The notes: generated by a model from the sequence alone, not told the origin. A stretch of DNA of 64,000 nt from Maratus speciosus (GCA_963932465.1 CAWVRF010001049.1:62001-126000), one strand, 5' to 3'; positions 33,710-45,358 are shown, counted from the first letter of the stretch. Made by a program: numbers and translations.

Positions 33710-34446
33710 CCAATAGATGAGCAGAACCTTGTGACAAAATTTTGTTTCAAAATCTTAAAAACTCTTTAAGAACTGTTCCTTCGTAAACCTACGAAATGAA
33801 AAACAAAGTTTTCCAGAAAACGTAAAATAAGATTTTGATATAGCACAAAAGTTTATGTATAAAGTTACAACTTTGAAATCCACTACATTTGTAGGTGTTT
33901 ATATATTTGTGTATAAGTTATATATTAGATATTTGTGTATTAAAATGTATTGTCTACCATTATGTGGCTCTTTAAACGGTCATTTCTGGTTTCAGAAAGT
34001 TCATCTTCGATTCATATTTTGGGCTATAACTTTGCTTTTAATTTTCGCTGAACCAAAAGTAAGGCATTTTTGAAATCCTAAATGTTTGAACTTTAATTTG
34101 AAATAATAAAAAAAAACGAAAATTTTCGCAAAAAACAGCGATTTGAGGGTAGGCCCATACCTTAAGCAATTCTTCGAATTTCAACCAAATGGAAGATGAA
34201 TTGTATTTCAAATTCTGCCATGAACATCAAGCAGCCATGAACGTTATAGTTCAATCTCACTTTTCAATGAATATCGATTCCCTAATAAACTTAGGGATAA
34301 TAATAACAAATCAAATAATAATAATATTTATGATTATTATATAAATAAATAAAAAAATAAATATACATATGGAAATAATCTACAAATTTCATAAATGTTT
34401 TTACATGCTAGTTGCAATATTTGTAAGCATTTTTATACGAATAGCA

Positions 34447-34740
34447 CATAGAGTGAAACACCCAGTAACTGACACCTTAAGGATTCTTTCTTGTTCAACC
34501 CACTATTGCAAAGTCTTAAATCTCTTTTATAATTATCTTTGTTTTTGAACTAGTAACTGATACTATCCCTTTTCTCAAAAACCAATAACTGGCGCATAAG
34601 TTATAAAAGTTAAGACAAATAAGAACACCTAGATAGCATATGTTTTCAGAATTATACAAAAAAAAAAATGCTATGAGTTAGATTTTTGCTGGAGTGTCAG
34701 ATACGGATTAGGTGTCAATAACTGGGGTTTTCACCCTATG
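34447..34740. mobile_element. MITE with CATAGRGTGAAA ends
   Basis: The left end CATAGAGTGAAACACCCAGT is followed by AACTGACACC. It is mirrored on the right by GGTGTCAATAACTGGGG and TTTTCACCCTATG. The interior is AT-rich. Target duplication not clear. Non-coding. Confidence 0.82.
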
Positions 34741-34938
34741 CTATTTAACACTATTTCTACAGTTATCAAATGACACCTTTTTAAAGTATTAATTTATGTT
34801 TATTTGCTCGTTGTTTTAGGTAGCTTTCTTTACAAAAAGCTACCTATTGCAGCCGTTCGGAGGAAAGCGATTTCAAAAAATTTTGGTATATTTTCATCGA
34901 TCATGACCCCCAGACCCCGAAACCACCCTCCGTTCAAA

Positions 34939-34942
<4 letters not shown>

Positions 34943-34997
<55 letters not shown>
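34943..34997. repeat. (TA)n microsatellite, 55 bp
   Basis: About 27 uninterrupted TA units. It lies between a short line shared with 52690-52815 (GCAGCCGTTCGGAGG, GATCATGACCCCCAG) and the 327-bp satellite that follows. Confidence 0.97.
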
Positions 34998-34999
<2 letters not shown>

Positions 35000-36985
35000 G
35001 ACCTTTGTCACACTGTAACTCTCGTATTTATGAACCGATTTGGATGTAATTCGGTGTGTACATAGTACATACCAATGTCTCGACCGAGTTCGTTGGCCAG
35101 CTTCATCCGCCATTTTGTTTCAAAATGGCGGCCATTTAAAATTTTTTAAAAAATTTAAAATTTGAAATGTGGTACCAAAAAATTGAAAATGGAAAAATAT
35201 TTTTTTCTTATGTATTTGACCTTTATACAAAGACTCCGTAGCAGTTTTTGTTTCGTCTATATCTTAAAAAATGGCTGAGTTATAGCATTTTGAATTTCTA
35301 GCGAAGCTGACATTTTGAAACGTCCTAAACTTTGTCACGCGATAAAAGGCGTATTTATGAACCGATTTGGATGTAACTTCGTTTATACATAGTACAGACC
35401 AATGTCTCGATCGAGTTCGTTGGCCAGCTTCATCCGCCATCTTGTTTAAAAATGGCGGCCATTTAAAATTTTAAGAAAAATTTAAATTTGAAATGTGGTA
35501 GCAAAAAATTGAAAATTGAAAAAATATTTTTTTGTTATGTGTTTGACCTTGATAAAAAGATTCGGGAGCAGTTTTTGTTTCGTCTATATCTTAAAAAATG
35601 GCTGAGTTCTAGCATTTTGAATTTCTAGCATGGCTGACATGTTGAAACGTCCTGATTTTTGCCACGTGATAACACACGTATTTATGAACCGATTTGGATG
35701 TACCTTGGTGTGTACATAGTACATACAAATAACTCAACCGAGTTCGTTGACCAGCTTCAATCGCCATTTTGTTTCAAAATGGTGGCCATTTAAAAAAATT
35801 TAAAAAAATAAATTTAAAATGAGATACCAAAAAATTGGAAAATGAAAAAGATTTTTTTTGTATGTGTTTGACCTTAATACAAAGATTCCGGAACAGGTTT
35901 TGTTTCGTCTACATCTAAAAAAATGGCTGAGTTATAACATTTTGAATTTCTATTGTGGCTGACATTTTAAAACGACCTTATTTTTGTCACGCGATAACAG
36001 GCGTATTTATGAACCGATCTGAATGTAACTTGGTCTGTACATAGTACATACCAATGTCTCGACCGAGTTCGTTGGCCAGCTTCATTCGCCATCTTGTTTG
36101 AAAAGGGTTGCCATTTTTTTTAAAAAATGTAATTTAAAATTTAAAATGAGGTATTAAAAAATTGGAAAATGAAAAAGATTTTTTTTATGTGTTTGGCCTT
36201 GATACAAAGATTCTGGAGCAGTTTTTGTTTCTGAAAATTTGTTCTTTTGTTTGTATCTTAAAAAGTGGTTGAATTATAGCACTTTGAATTTCTATCATGG
36301 CTAACACTTTGAAACAATCTTGTATTTGTCACGCGATACCACACTTATTCGCCTATTTCGATGGAAGAAGGCTTGTGGATAGTATACATCAATATCTCGA
36401 CCAAGTTCGCTGGCCAGCTTCATCAGCCATCTTGTTTCAAAATGGCGGCCATTAAATTAAAAAAAAATTGTATTTAAAGTGAGGTGCAAAAAAATTAGAA
36501 ATTGAAAAAGGTTTCTTTCTTAACTATTTGACCTTGATATAAGGATTCAGGAGCATTTTTTGTTTGTCTTTATCTTAAAAAATGGCTCAGATATAGCAGT
36601 TTCAATTTCTAAAGTGGGTGACATTTTGAAAAATCTGATTTTTTGCCTGCGACAGCACTTGTATATATCAACCGATTCCGATATGAGTGAGCATGTGCAC
36701 AGCAATTACTAAGGTCTCGACCAAGTTCACTGGTTAGCCTCATCTACAATGTTGTCTTAAAATCGCAGGCACTTTAAGAAATCGCCGAATTTGGCAGCCA
36801 AATATAAGTGACTTTAAATAAAAGCAGCTTGGATAAAGCTGACTAATTTCGCGAAATTCTCATTCATAATGATTTAGTATTGATATAAATTAGTATTGTA
36901 TCTCCTACATTCGGTTTCCACTTAATTGAGCTTCGTGTGTTTGAATAATATAAGTTGGCTTTTTAAAAATAAGGAATATGAAAGC
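34998..36985 (+). repeat. 327-bp satellite, six units, with paired YY1/Pho-like motifs
   Basis: GAACCGATTTGGATGTAA or its variant starts at about 35033, 35360, 35687, 36012, 36351 and 36670, giving periods of 327, 327, 325, 339 and 319 bp. Five of the six units carry TCGACC.AGTTCG.TGGCCAGC followed by a head-to-head pair of the form CCGCCATCTTG..AAAATGGCGGCC; the last is decayed. A single unit with the same leader is at 53400-53580. All frames are broken. 36986-37985 behind it has no assigned feature, though ACGACCGCCATTTTAAATT and CTTGGCAGTCCGGTAAAAAG at 37450-37640 look like a dispersed repeat. Confidence 0.93.
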
Positions 36986-37984
36986 TACCTCTTCCTCCCG
37001 GCACTGCCCGGAAGGACTTTTTTAATTTAATAAGCATAAAGAAAGTCTTCAATGTATTAACAAGTAAAAATTTAATTTAAAAAATAAAAAAACCCGACTG
37101 CGTAAAAAGCGAACTAATTATTTCTCATCAATGTGAAACTATTTTTTATATTACTTACCCATTTTTTTATTTACTTGTATTGATGATTTTTAAGTTGTGT
37201 TTAATTGTGAGTTCCTATATCTATAAACACTGTTTTGATGAGGCCTGTAGATGGCTCTGAAGGTTAGAGTTACAGTAAAGCTAGAGATCCTACCTACACA
37301 ACTTCCAGGTTGTATAATATTTAAGCGGAGCTTCTGACTGTAAAATAGTCAATGAAACATCCTCTTCATTTTGAAAGACCTATCCAATGATGTGCCACAC
37401 AATAAAGTGCGTAAAATTTTTTTACCGTCTCTACCGCCCTTTTGTATTTTACGACCGCCATTTTAAATTTATAAAAACAAAACCTAGCCTATAACCATCG
37501 GACGGTTAAGACGAATCGATAGAGACCCCACGAATCATTAAAATCCATCCAACCGTTGGGATATTTCGAGGGTATAAAGAAATCCACATACCCAGATACG
37601 CATGAAACAAATAACCCTTCTTGGCAGTCCGGTAAAAAGGACTTGTAATTGTTTCCATCTAAACATTAAAAATGAAAAACTATCAATTGAATTATTTTAA
37701 AAGGTAGCATTTGACAACGGTAGAAGTTAAGAGGATATAAAAGTTCATTTGGAAAACTCTCATTTTTTCGCATGTGTTCTGCTTATAGATATGCAAAGTT
37801 TTCAATCACACATTACGAAACTAGCAGGAAACTTAACACCGATCAGGAGAAATATTATACAGAAATTCGAGTGCATTGAATATTTGATGGTATATGAAAA
37901 TTTATTGGAAATAACTTTTTTCGATTTTTATTCATTTCTCCTTCGGTCGATTAAAAAAGAAAATTATTCATATTTCATAATGCT

Positions 37985-38265
37985 TCAGTTTTCCTACATA
38001 TATTAAAGCTGCAATAAATCATCTGAAAAATATATATATAGGATTGAATTTAGCAATTATTTTGTGGAAAGTGCTCAAAAATTCTGTGCAGAAATTCATT
38101 AATCAATGAAATATGATGTGTTTTCATGACATTTTTTTAAATTCCAGAAGATGACCATTGAAGACGAATATGCATTTTGAAATTAAGGATTTACTTGAAG
38201 GAAAATAAGTAACGTTTATCATTATTTTGTATCGCCTTATTTTATTAAGACAGGCACTGTCAGGT
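37985..38265 (+). repeat. Dispersed repeat R, copy 3
   Basis: Shares TTAAAGCTGCAATAAATCAT, AGAAATTCATTAATC and AATTCCAGAAGATGACC with the copies at 26480 and 44570. No coding potential is visible. Confidence 0.7.
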
Positions 38266-38350
38266 CGGTTATAGAACGGACTATGTTTGATAATTGCTGG
38301 AGTGTACTATGTAGTACTATATCAACTGTAGTATGTATTTTTGAACTTAA

Positions 38351-39428
38351 CCCTTTATCTACTGACGGTATTTATAATTACCACTCATTTTAAACTTTTA
38401 TACCATAGTCAATATTACTAATATTCTAAAGGTACTCTGCAAAAACACTCTTTTAACTCCACTTTATCCGAATACATAGCAGCAGCAGTTCTAAGTTTGT
38501 TATTTTAGAGAGGAAAGAGGCTATCTTTGAAGCAGTCGATGTGCTTTTTGCCGATATTTTGTACAGATTGCCACGCTCCTCTTTTCATTACTGGAAACAC
38601 AGTAAAGGATATAAGATAAGTGTTGGATTTTTTTTTATGTGTTCATTATGATCTTAGAATACAATTTAACTAGCTATTTTAGGTGAACGGCGTATGTATT
38701 TGATTTAACAGTTGAATTACTCGGTGGTACTTATAAGTACCGTCAGTACACTGGGTATTGGATAAAAACTTCTTGTTTACTTTTCGTCTGTGTAGTTATC
38801 CATCGTTTCCATCTGCTTTTAAATGTAATTACAAAAATGTAGTGTAGTAATGATTTCTCTGGTATTTCTTTTCTGTTTCATTGTTATTTTTTATAGGAAA
38901 TCGAAAAAGTTGTGGCACCGGCTCGTTTTTGCTATGCTAGAAATGGTATATGTAAATTCATATATTGCAGATGTGGAGATGCGAGAAAACATGTTGTCCC
39001 TGGAATATTGACGTCGCATAACTAAAGGACAGCTAACAAGATCGGAACCTAAAATAAAAATAGTTTTTTTTAACCTTTTCAGGAACAAAGTATTTTCAAT
39101 TCTAAAGTGTTGAAATAAATGATTGGCACCGGAATTTGCTAAACGATTGATTTGTAAATAAGAAAAAGCCTATATTTCACATACTTATTAAATCGAAAAT
39201 ATTTTCTCGTGCCAGTTGAAATACTTTGTGGGTTTTCTGTTACGATATTTTAGTCATAGTGTACTGACGGTATTTTAAAGTACCACTTTAATTAATTACT
39301 TCTAAATAATTAAATTTCGCACGGGTGAGTACTTTTATGTTTATCCTTTAATTTTCATTGTAGTAAATGAAAAAATAATATTACATAAAAAAAAAATTGC
39401 AGTAGATCATAATACCGTAGATAAAGAG
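38351..39428. mobile_element. piggyBac-like non-autonomous element
   Basis: Ends CCCTTTATCTACTGACGGTA (38351) and TACCGTAGATAAAGAG (to 39428) are inverted and flanked by TTAA (38347-38350, 39429-39432), as expected for piggyBac. The line ACTGACGGTA..AGTACCA recurs inside at about 38728-38750 (inverted) and 39262-39290. A short plus-strand frame at about 38895-39020 has several cysteines (RFCYARNGICKFIYCRCG) but I cannot tie it to the piggyBac cysteine-rich tail. Confidence 0.75.
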
Positions 39429-39660
39429 TTAACTAATTTTTAGTGTATATTAAGTGGCGTGTTTGAATTTGCATCACATACAAGGTTGTATGAAAAAATT
39501 ACCGCCTATGGATAGCAATTAAGTATAAAGAATTTTTATTGCGTTGTGGTTTTAACACTTTCAAACTTAGTTGAAAGTATTTGACTTCGGTTTGTCTCTC
39601 CGTGCCCTAACTCTCATAAATATGATCAGATTGCCATGTCATTGATATATTTCATTGATT

Positions 39661-41135
39661 TTGTCCACTAAATGACTAATCTATTTTGAACGTAAATAAT
39701 AATAAAAAACGGTTTGAGAAAAATATGCGCCTTTTGCTGCATTGTTATTAGAAAAGTAATAAATTTTTAAAAATACGTTGTGTTCAAATAGTTCCAAATT
39801 TCGCCCCGAGGTGACGCTGGAGGCTGAAAAACTAAATAACAATACTTTCGATATAGCCGCCTTTTGCAGCAATAATAGGACGTAGTTTCAAAATAAAATT
39901 TGCGCATACGCGTGACAATGTCTCAATCGAAACGGATTGACATTCATTGCAGATGTAATGTTCAATGTCGGCAAGAGTTTGTGGCTTCTGCTGATACTCC
40001 TCCTCTTTCAAGTGTCCTCTAGGAAAGAAATCACAAGAATTTAAATCAGGCGAATACGGGGGTACTTCCATGCCTGTTCCTGTATAGTTCATGAAGTGTA
40101 GAGCAAACACGATCATCAAAATGTTCCTGCAGGAAAACAGATATTTCAAAAGTTCGATGAGGCCTTAAACCACCTTGCATGAACCACGATGAGTCATGTG
40201 ACTCCTCCAAGGCAGTGAGTAAGGCCACAAGTCATGTAGAACGTCAAGATATTGTTCTGCAGTTACTGTAAGGTATAGGAAAAATGTCTCGATGATTCCT
40301 TTCGGGGATATGGCGGTCCATACTATGACTTGAATACAATGAGGATTGTAGAGAAATATGGGGTTTTTTTCTTTCCCCAAAATCGCCAATTTTGTTTATT
40401 GAAAAAGCCGTCGAGGTAAAAATGGGCTTTTTCGGAAAACCAAATGGATCCAACATCAATCTCTCGACCATCAATCTTTTGAAACAAATCATTGGCGAAG
40501 ATCGATAGACGGTGCAAAAATTGAGAAGTTGAGTTAACGTGCCTCAATCTTTTATGGAAACAGGTTTAAACTCTTTATCATGATTTTATGCATCGAGGAT
40601 TTTTACAGTCCACACTCCCTTGCAATTTTTCTGACAGACGACCGAGGACGTGTTTGGATTGCCCATTGGACCGCCTAGATAATATCGCCAGTGATTGATG
40701 CATGCGGTGGCCCTACGTTTTCTTCACGACCGTAGTTCCCGCTTCCAGTACGTTCATTGTGTTCTTCGCCGGTCTTTTAGTCACATTGAATTTCCGTTGG
40801 AAACTTTGCTTGGTTTTCACAACACTATGAATCAGACGATGAAATTTTAACACTAAAAATATTCGTTGAATAAATACAGAATACACCATCTTTACACAGC
40901 AAAGTTTAGCATGAATTCACTCAATAACGATTGATGAAAACTAGGCGTTCTGTCTGTATTCCTGCAGCAGGTTGCCGCTAGCCATATTTTGCCCAAATTT
41001 CGGACTATTTGAACTCGATATATTTTTAAAAAATTATTGCTTTTCTAATAATGCAGCAAACGGCGCGTTTTTTTTCTCAAACTGTATTTTTTAAAATTAA
41101 TTACGTTCAAAATGGGCCAGTCATTTAGTGGACAA
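39661..41135 (-). mobile_element. Mariner-superfamily transposon with ~145-bp terminal repeats
   Basis: The left end TTGTCCACTAAATGACT (39661) and right end AGTCATTTAGTGGACAA (to 41135) begin long inverted repeats. The match continues through TTTTGAACGTAA, GTTTGAGAAAAA, TTTGCTGCATT, TTAGAAAAG and GTTCAAATAGT to about 39805 and 40985. Length 1475 bp fits a full mariner/Tc1 element. The transposase on the minus strand is broken. The expected flanking TA is not intact. Confidence 0.9.
39832..40850 (-). pseudogene. Mariner-superfamily transposase, broken
   Basis: Fragments in three minus-strand frames follow the order of a DDE transposase. About 40430-40545 gives IWFSEKAHFYLDGFFNKQNW, about 40260-40350 gives VIVWTAISPKGIIETFF, about 40120-40190 gives SWFMQGGLRPHRTF and about 39990-40065 gives PPYSPDLNSCDFF. 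The family pattern is FSDEAHF, MQDGAxPH and SPDLNPxD. Here the first acidic pair and the second aspartate (G in MQGG) are changed, and frames shift at least twice. Inactive. A helix-turn-helix region (40600-40850) is suggested only weakly. Element ends are described separately. Confidence 0.9.
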
Positions 41136-41455
41136 CCTACACTATGGTATGTTCGGTTTACAAATCAAATGTGCAGCATTTATAGTTCGTTTGCACGGAC
41201 ATTCGAAATCATTCCGCTACATAATGGCCCGGTGAGAAAAATCGTTTTCCGTGTATTTTAATGATAGTCAACTTTTTCAAACATATCGAAATTAATATGC
41301 ATCACTCTGGTGCACTATCAGATCATCACTGTTGAATTTGGTGTGCATAGTATTTTTCGTTCACTTAAAGCGGATACACAAAATAATTTGGTTACAATGC
41401 TGCCTATGAGCAATAATTGCCGGAATTGCGTTTGCTGTTGTAGTATGCGTTAACA

Positions 41456-42722
41456 CAGGGGTACCAGAAATAGCGTTTCGGTCTAATTTGGCTTAGTTAA
41501 TGACAACACAAAAACTTTTGCACAAATACTTTATTTAGAGAAATAATAAAAGAGAAATAATAAGAGAAATAATAAGCATTAGAGAAATAATAAATTATTT
41601 TTCCCCCAAAGTGTCCTTCTTTTATTTTGATCATCTGGACAAACATCTGATGAAATTTTCAGCGATCAGCTGGAGTGATTCACTTCCAGTCCCGAATCAA
41701 CAAACGCTTCAGAGCTTCCAAACTTTTGTGAGGCTTTGCAAAGCCATTGCTTCCGAAATCAATCACAAACTGTAAACCTAGGGCTTGTGTTCACACGAGT
41801 GCGGAGGCCATTCTTGAGCCGAGATGAAGTCTAGAAAATTGGTCCGACACCAATCTTGTGTGGATTACGTTCGATGAGAAGGCGAGGAATCTTGCTGTAA
41901 CGTTCAAAACCCGTTTCCAAAGTGTGTATGAGCCCAAGGAAGTACCACAGCTTCAAGAATCTGTGTTTGGTACACATCTTTATTGATTTTGACTCCGGAA
42001 TCGATGAAAATGTGAGGTGTTTTGCGTATTGCACAAATGCCTGCAGACACCATAACAGATTTGGGATTTTGAGGATGTTCAACCATAGTGGACTTATATG
42101 GAGAAGTTGTAGACCAAATCCGGTAACTCTGACGATTGTAAGATTGTTCCACCGAGAGTTGCTTGTCTTCAGAAAACCGGATTCGCTCCCAGTGTGGAGT
42201 TGCGGTTCGTTTCAGCAGTTTCCTGCATCTTTTTAGTCGTACTCGTTTGCTTTCAGCTGTGAGAAGTTGCGTTTCTTTTAGCTTGTAAGGATGAAGGTTC
42301 ATCTGCATTTTGGCCATATGTCGAACCAATTTAAGAGCAATCTCTGTATGCATCGCATTTTTCCCATCGACACCTGAGGATTTCGGATACGCGTTTCTTA
42401 ATTGTCAGTGTCTGGGAGTGTTCATAATCCTTTTTCTGCATCTACCTGATCGGTCTCCTTTATGGGCAAGCTCCTTGAGTCTCTTGATTGCGTTGGAAAC
42501 GGTTGGAAAAGGCATTTGAAGCAATCCAGCAATCTCACACACACGGTTTCCTTGACGATGAAGATCCAAAGACTCTTTCCGTTTGTTTGTCATCTTATTA
42601 GAAAAATTAGAGTTAGAAAAAAGATCAGTAAGTGAAAAACAAAATCCGAGAATCGAGTAATGACAAAATCATCAACCATGAAGTTAGTTCTAGTCAGCGT
42701 TACGTTATTTCTGGTCATCCTG
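41456..42722 (-). mobile_element. Tc1/mariner element, ~1.27 kb
   Basis: Inverted ends: CAGGGGTACCAGAAATAGCG near 41456 and, read inward from the right, CAGGATGACCAGAAATAACG ending at 42722, with TA outside (42723-42724). A broken transposase on the minus strand fills it. It sits in the same satellite array as the mariner at 39661. Confidence 0.88.
41600..42593 (-). pseudogene. Tc1-type transposase, broken
   Basis: The N-terminal helix-turn-helix starts with MTNKRKESLDLHRQGNRVCE (42593 down to about 42405) and contains MPFPTVSNAIKRLKE. The middle, in another frame (42353-41904), holds RIRFSEDKQLSVEQSYNRQ, the VMVSAGICAIRKTPHIFID line and GVKINKDVYQTQILEAVV, a strong match to Tc1-family catalytic domains. 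The first aspartate position reads SED instead of DE and the QQDSAP line appears as ERYSKIP in a shifted frame, so both catalytic acids are lost. The C-terminus is not recoverable. Inactive. Confidence 0.93.
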
Positions 42723-42992
42723 TAAGTTTAACTAAATTCCTTAATATAACGTGGTGTGTATCAATTCTATTACATATAGCACTGCACAAAATAATTCGTA
42801 AGGATTACTGTTAAGGTCTATGGGCGTGAATTGCGTAAGGGTGGTTTTCAATTTTTCTTATACGTTTTCCAGATGAACGATATATTTAGTAAGCTAACAG
42901 AAGTTTGTAGAATGTAAATCATTTCATATACAGGGATGCTCAAAAAACTGGATATATTGCATTGTAGCAAATATAAAATTCTGTAGATAATA

Positions 42993-43831
42993 CACTCTAA
43001 AAACGACATTTTCAAAACTGAGCAAAAAATACTCAAATCTGAGTATGTCGCATAGTCAAAATGGCTCCGAATCAAAATTACTCAAGTTTGAAAATCGTAT
43101 ATACTCACTTCTGAAAACACGGACATACTCAAATATGAGCACATGATGTTTTATTCTTGAGTGTGTTCATGTTTTCAGAAATGAGTATATGCATGTTTCA
43201 AACTTGAGTAATTTTGATTCGGAGTCATTTTGACTATGTGACATACTCAGATTTGAGTATATTTTGCTCAGTTTTGAAAATGCCGTTTTTAGAGAGTACG
43301 CAACATGGCGCATAGCTAACCATAATATTAAGATAACTTATAGAAATTAAATGTGCATACAATAAATATAGGGATAAATATTTCAAAAACACAAAATTAA
43401 TGAAATTACCTTCAAAAATTTCAATAAAATCTTGCAAATTCCACCTGCGAAGTCTTTCTTTTACGAATTCATCCATTCTTTGGTTTCGAAGGCTGAAGAA
43501 CAAACTCTACACTTCTGGTATCACATTACGAACGCTTTTAAGTGTTCTTCCGCGATTACGATAAAAATGTAGTTCGCCACATTTCATGTAATGAAATATT
43601 ATTGAAAAGGGCGTTTCGTTCGAAATCATAACAAATGAAATAATATGAATAAATTCAACTACATTGGTAAAATTTACTCATTTACCTAAAAAAAAGTAAT
43701 TTTGTTTGAAACTTAGTATTTCCGGTATTTCAAAATTGAAAGCATTGGGTCGTCATATTTGAAACAAAAAGTTTCATAACAAAATAAAAACATCGATTTA
43801 CTCAGATTTGAAAGTGTCATTTTTCTCAGTG
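42993..43831. mobile_element. CACTG/CACTC-terminated element with internal palindrome
   Basis: The left end CACTCTAAAAACGACATTTT and right end AAAATGACACTTTCAAATC-type (inverted, ..TTTTTCTCAGTG at 43831) are flanked by TA. From 42993 to about 43297 the sequence is a 305-bp palindrome: CAAAACTGAGCAAAAAATAC, ACTCAAATCTGAGTATGT and ATCAAAATTACTCAAGTTTG are mirrored exactly or nearly so. The rest (43300-43820) is unique. CACTG ends suggest the CMC (CACTA/Chapaev) superfamily, inferred only. Confidence 0.65.
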
Positions 43832-44103
43832 TATATAGGGCTGTAAAAAGGAATTCGAGTGCATTTCTGCTTAGTGGCGAAAATAACTAAAGGTGAAATT
43901 TTAACTGTGTTAAGGCGTTTTATAACTGAACTTACTTTTAGCATACTATGTAGTATATATATTGATCTATAGATCCTATACGGGGCTGCACAAAAGAATT
44001 CGAATACCTTTCCGACTAATGTCTGTAATTGTTACAATTTGTTTTTCAAATATGTTACGCGTTTTCTAATTTGTTTATTTAAGATTCAATCCTTTACCTT
44101 AAT

Positions 44104-44294
44104 CAGTGGTGTAGTCGTAAAAAAAAACAGAGGGCATACGTTCTAAGCAGAGGGTATACGCTCAAGGCAGAGGGTATACCCTAGTATATATATATACTAT
44201 AGCTTTCTTGAGAAACAGAGGGTATACGGTGTTCCTTAAAAAAATCCAGAGGGTATACGGCGTATACCCCCGTATACCCACCACTACATCCCTG
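44104..44294. mobile_element. hAT MITE, 191 bp, with internal 13-bp repeats
   Basis: Ends CAGTGGTGTAGTCGT and CCACCACTACATCCCTG are inverted. A perfect 8-bp target duplication, ACCTTAAT, lies at 44096-44103 and 44295-44302, as expected for hAT. Inside, CAGAGGGTATACG-type lines occur four or five times around an AT-repeat hairpin (44185-44205). Non-coding. Confidence 0.93.
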
Positions 44295-44569
44295 ACCTTA
44301 ATACACAGAAAAGTTTCGTTACAGTATTTTGAATATGTTGGTAAATGTTTCATAACCTACTCTTTACGTATGTTTTTTTTTCTTTTTCTGCATATAACAT
44401 AGAGAATTTTAAAATAAACTTCACTAAACATATAGAAAACTTGACGACGTACTAAAAAAATATTATACTGGTATTTGAAATGAAGAAAACATTTTATATG
44501 AGCATTTATAGAAAATAACTTTTATACTACTTTTATTTATTTTTTCCTTCATGTAATGATAAAATTATT

Positions 44570-44910
44570 CATATTTCCTCATGCAACATTTTTCATAGGT
44601 ATATACATTAAAGCTGCAATAAGTCATGTGTAAAACATATATGGAATTGAATTTATGCAATGACTTTGTTGTATGTGAGCAAAATTTTAATTCATGAAAT
44701 CTTTAGTCGATGAAATATGATCTATTTTCTCCATAAGATGACCTCTAAAGAGGATTATGCATACTGAAATTATGTATATACTATAAGAAAAATAAATTAT
44801 ATTTATCATTGCTCAGTATCGTGACACTTAATAAAACAATATTAATCAGTAAAATATCTCTTTTCACGATAAGCCGCTTACTATATAAAAAATAAAAATG
44901 CTTTAAACTT
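44570..44910 (+). repeat. Dispersed repeat R, copy 4
   Basis: Lines ACATTAAAGCTGCAATAAGT, GAATTTATGCAATGACTTTG, GATGAAATATGATC and CACGATAAGCCGCTTACT parallel 26525-26840 over its length. 44910-45120 beyond it has nothing recognisable. Confidence 0.72.
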
Positions 44911-45122
44911 GTTCAAAATAAATCTTTTGCTTAATTTTCTTTTGGATGCACAATAGTTTGTTTGAATGGATGGAAAATTTAGAGAAGTTTTGAGAATTGA
45001 AAGTCAGTTCTTCTCAGAACAACGAGATTTTAAAATTTATTGACTTTGAAAAATTTACCAATTCTTAAATTTTAATTATTTTCAAGCTATTTCAAAGGAG
45101 TTCAAATAAATTTTGTTTTAAA

Positions 45123-45358
45123 CACTGTAAAAAATTGCTGCAGTAATTTTACTGCAGCAGAGATTCCAGGGAAAGGCACATAAAAAACGAGCTTTGCTCC
45201 TGGATTAACGGACTTTGCCTTTAGATAAATGGGTTATGTCAGTAAAACATACAATTTACATAATTTGACCGTTTACTTGGAAAAAGTAGCACTTCCGTAT
45301 ATTTACGGGAGTAATTTACGGTAAAATACACGTAAATTTACAAATATTTTTGACAGTG
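45123..45358. mobile_element. CACTGT-terminated MITE
   Basis: Ends CACTGTAAAAAATTGCTG and CAAATATTTTTGACAGTG are inverted. The interior has a CTGCAGTAATTTTACTGCAG hairpin and ATTTACGGGAGTAATTTACG. Superfamily uncertain (CMC-like ends). Non-coding. Confidence 0.72.

Larger units (their letters stand above)
39440..44100 (+). repeat. ~170-bp satellite array broken by several transposons
   Basis: Satellite segments at about 39440-39660, 41136-41455, 42725-42990 and 43834-44100 carry the family lines (ATTCCGCTACATAATGGCCC, AAAGCGGATACACAAAATAA, CATATACAGGGATGCTCAA, GGGGCTGCACAAAAGAATTC). They continue in the same orientation across the intervening elements, so the array was once continuous. The unit is the same as at 3530-4800. 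Confidence 0.75.

Noticed and set aside
38891..39088. Possible piggyBac transposase tail
   Set aside because: The plus-strand cysteines do not follow the piggyBac cysteine-rich pattern closely enough, and no catalytic domain precedes them.
41922..42236. 104-residue plus-strand open frame
   Set aside because: It is the antisense shadow of the Tc1 transposase relic, which matches a known family on the minus strand.
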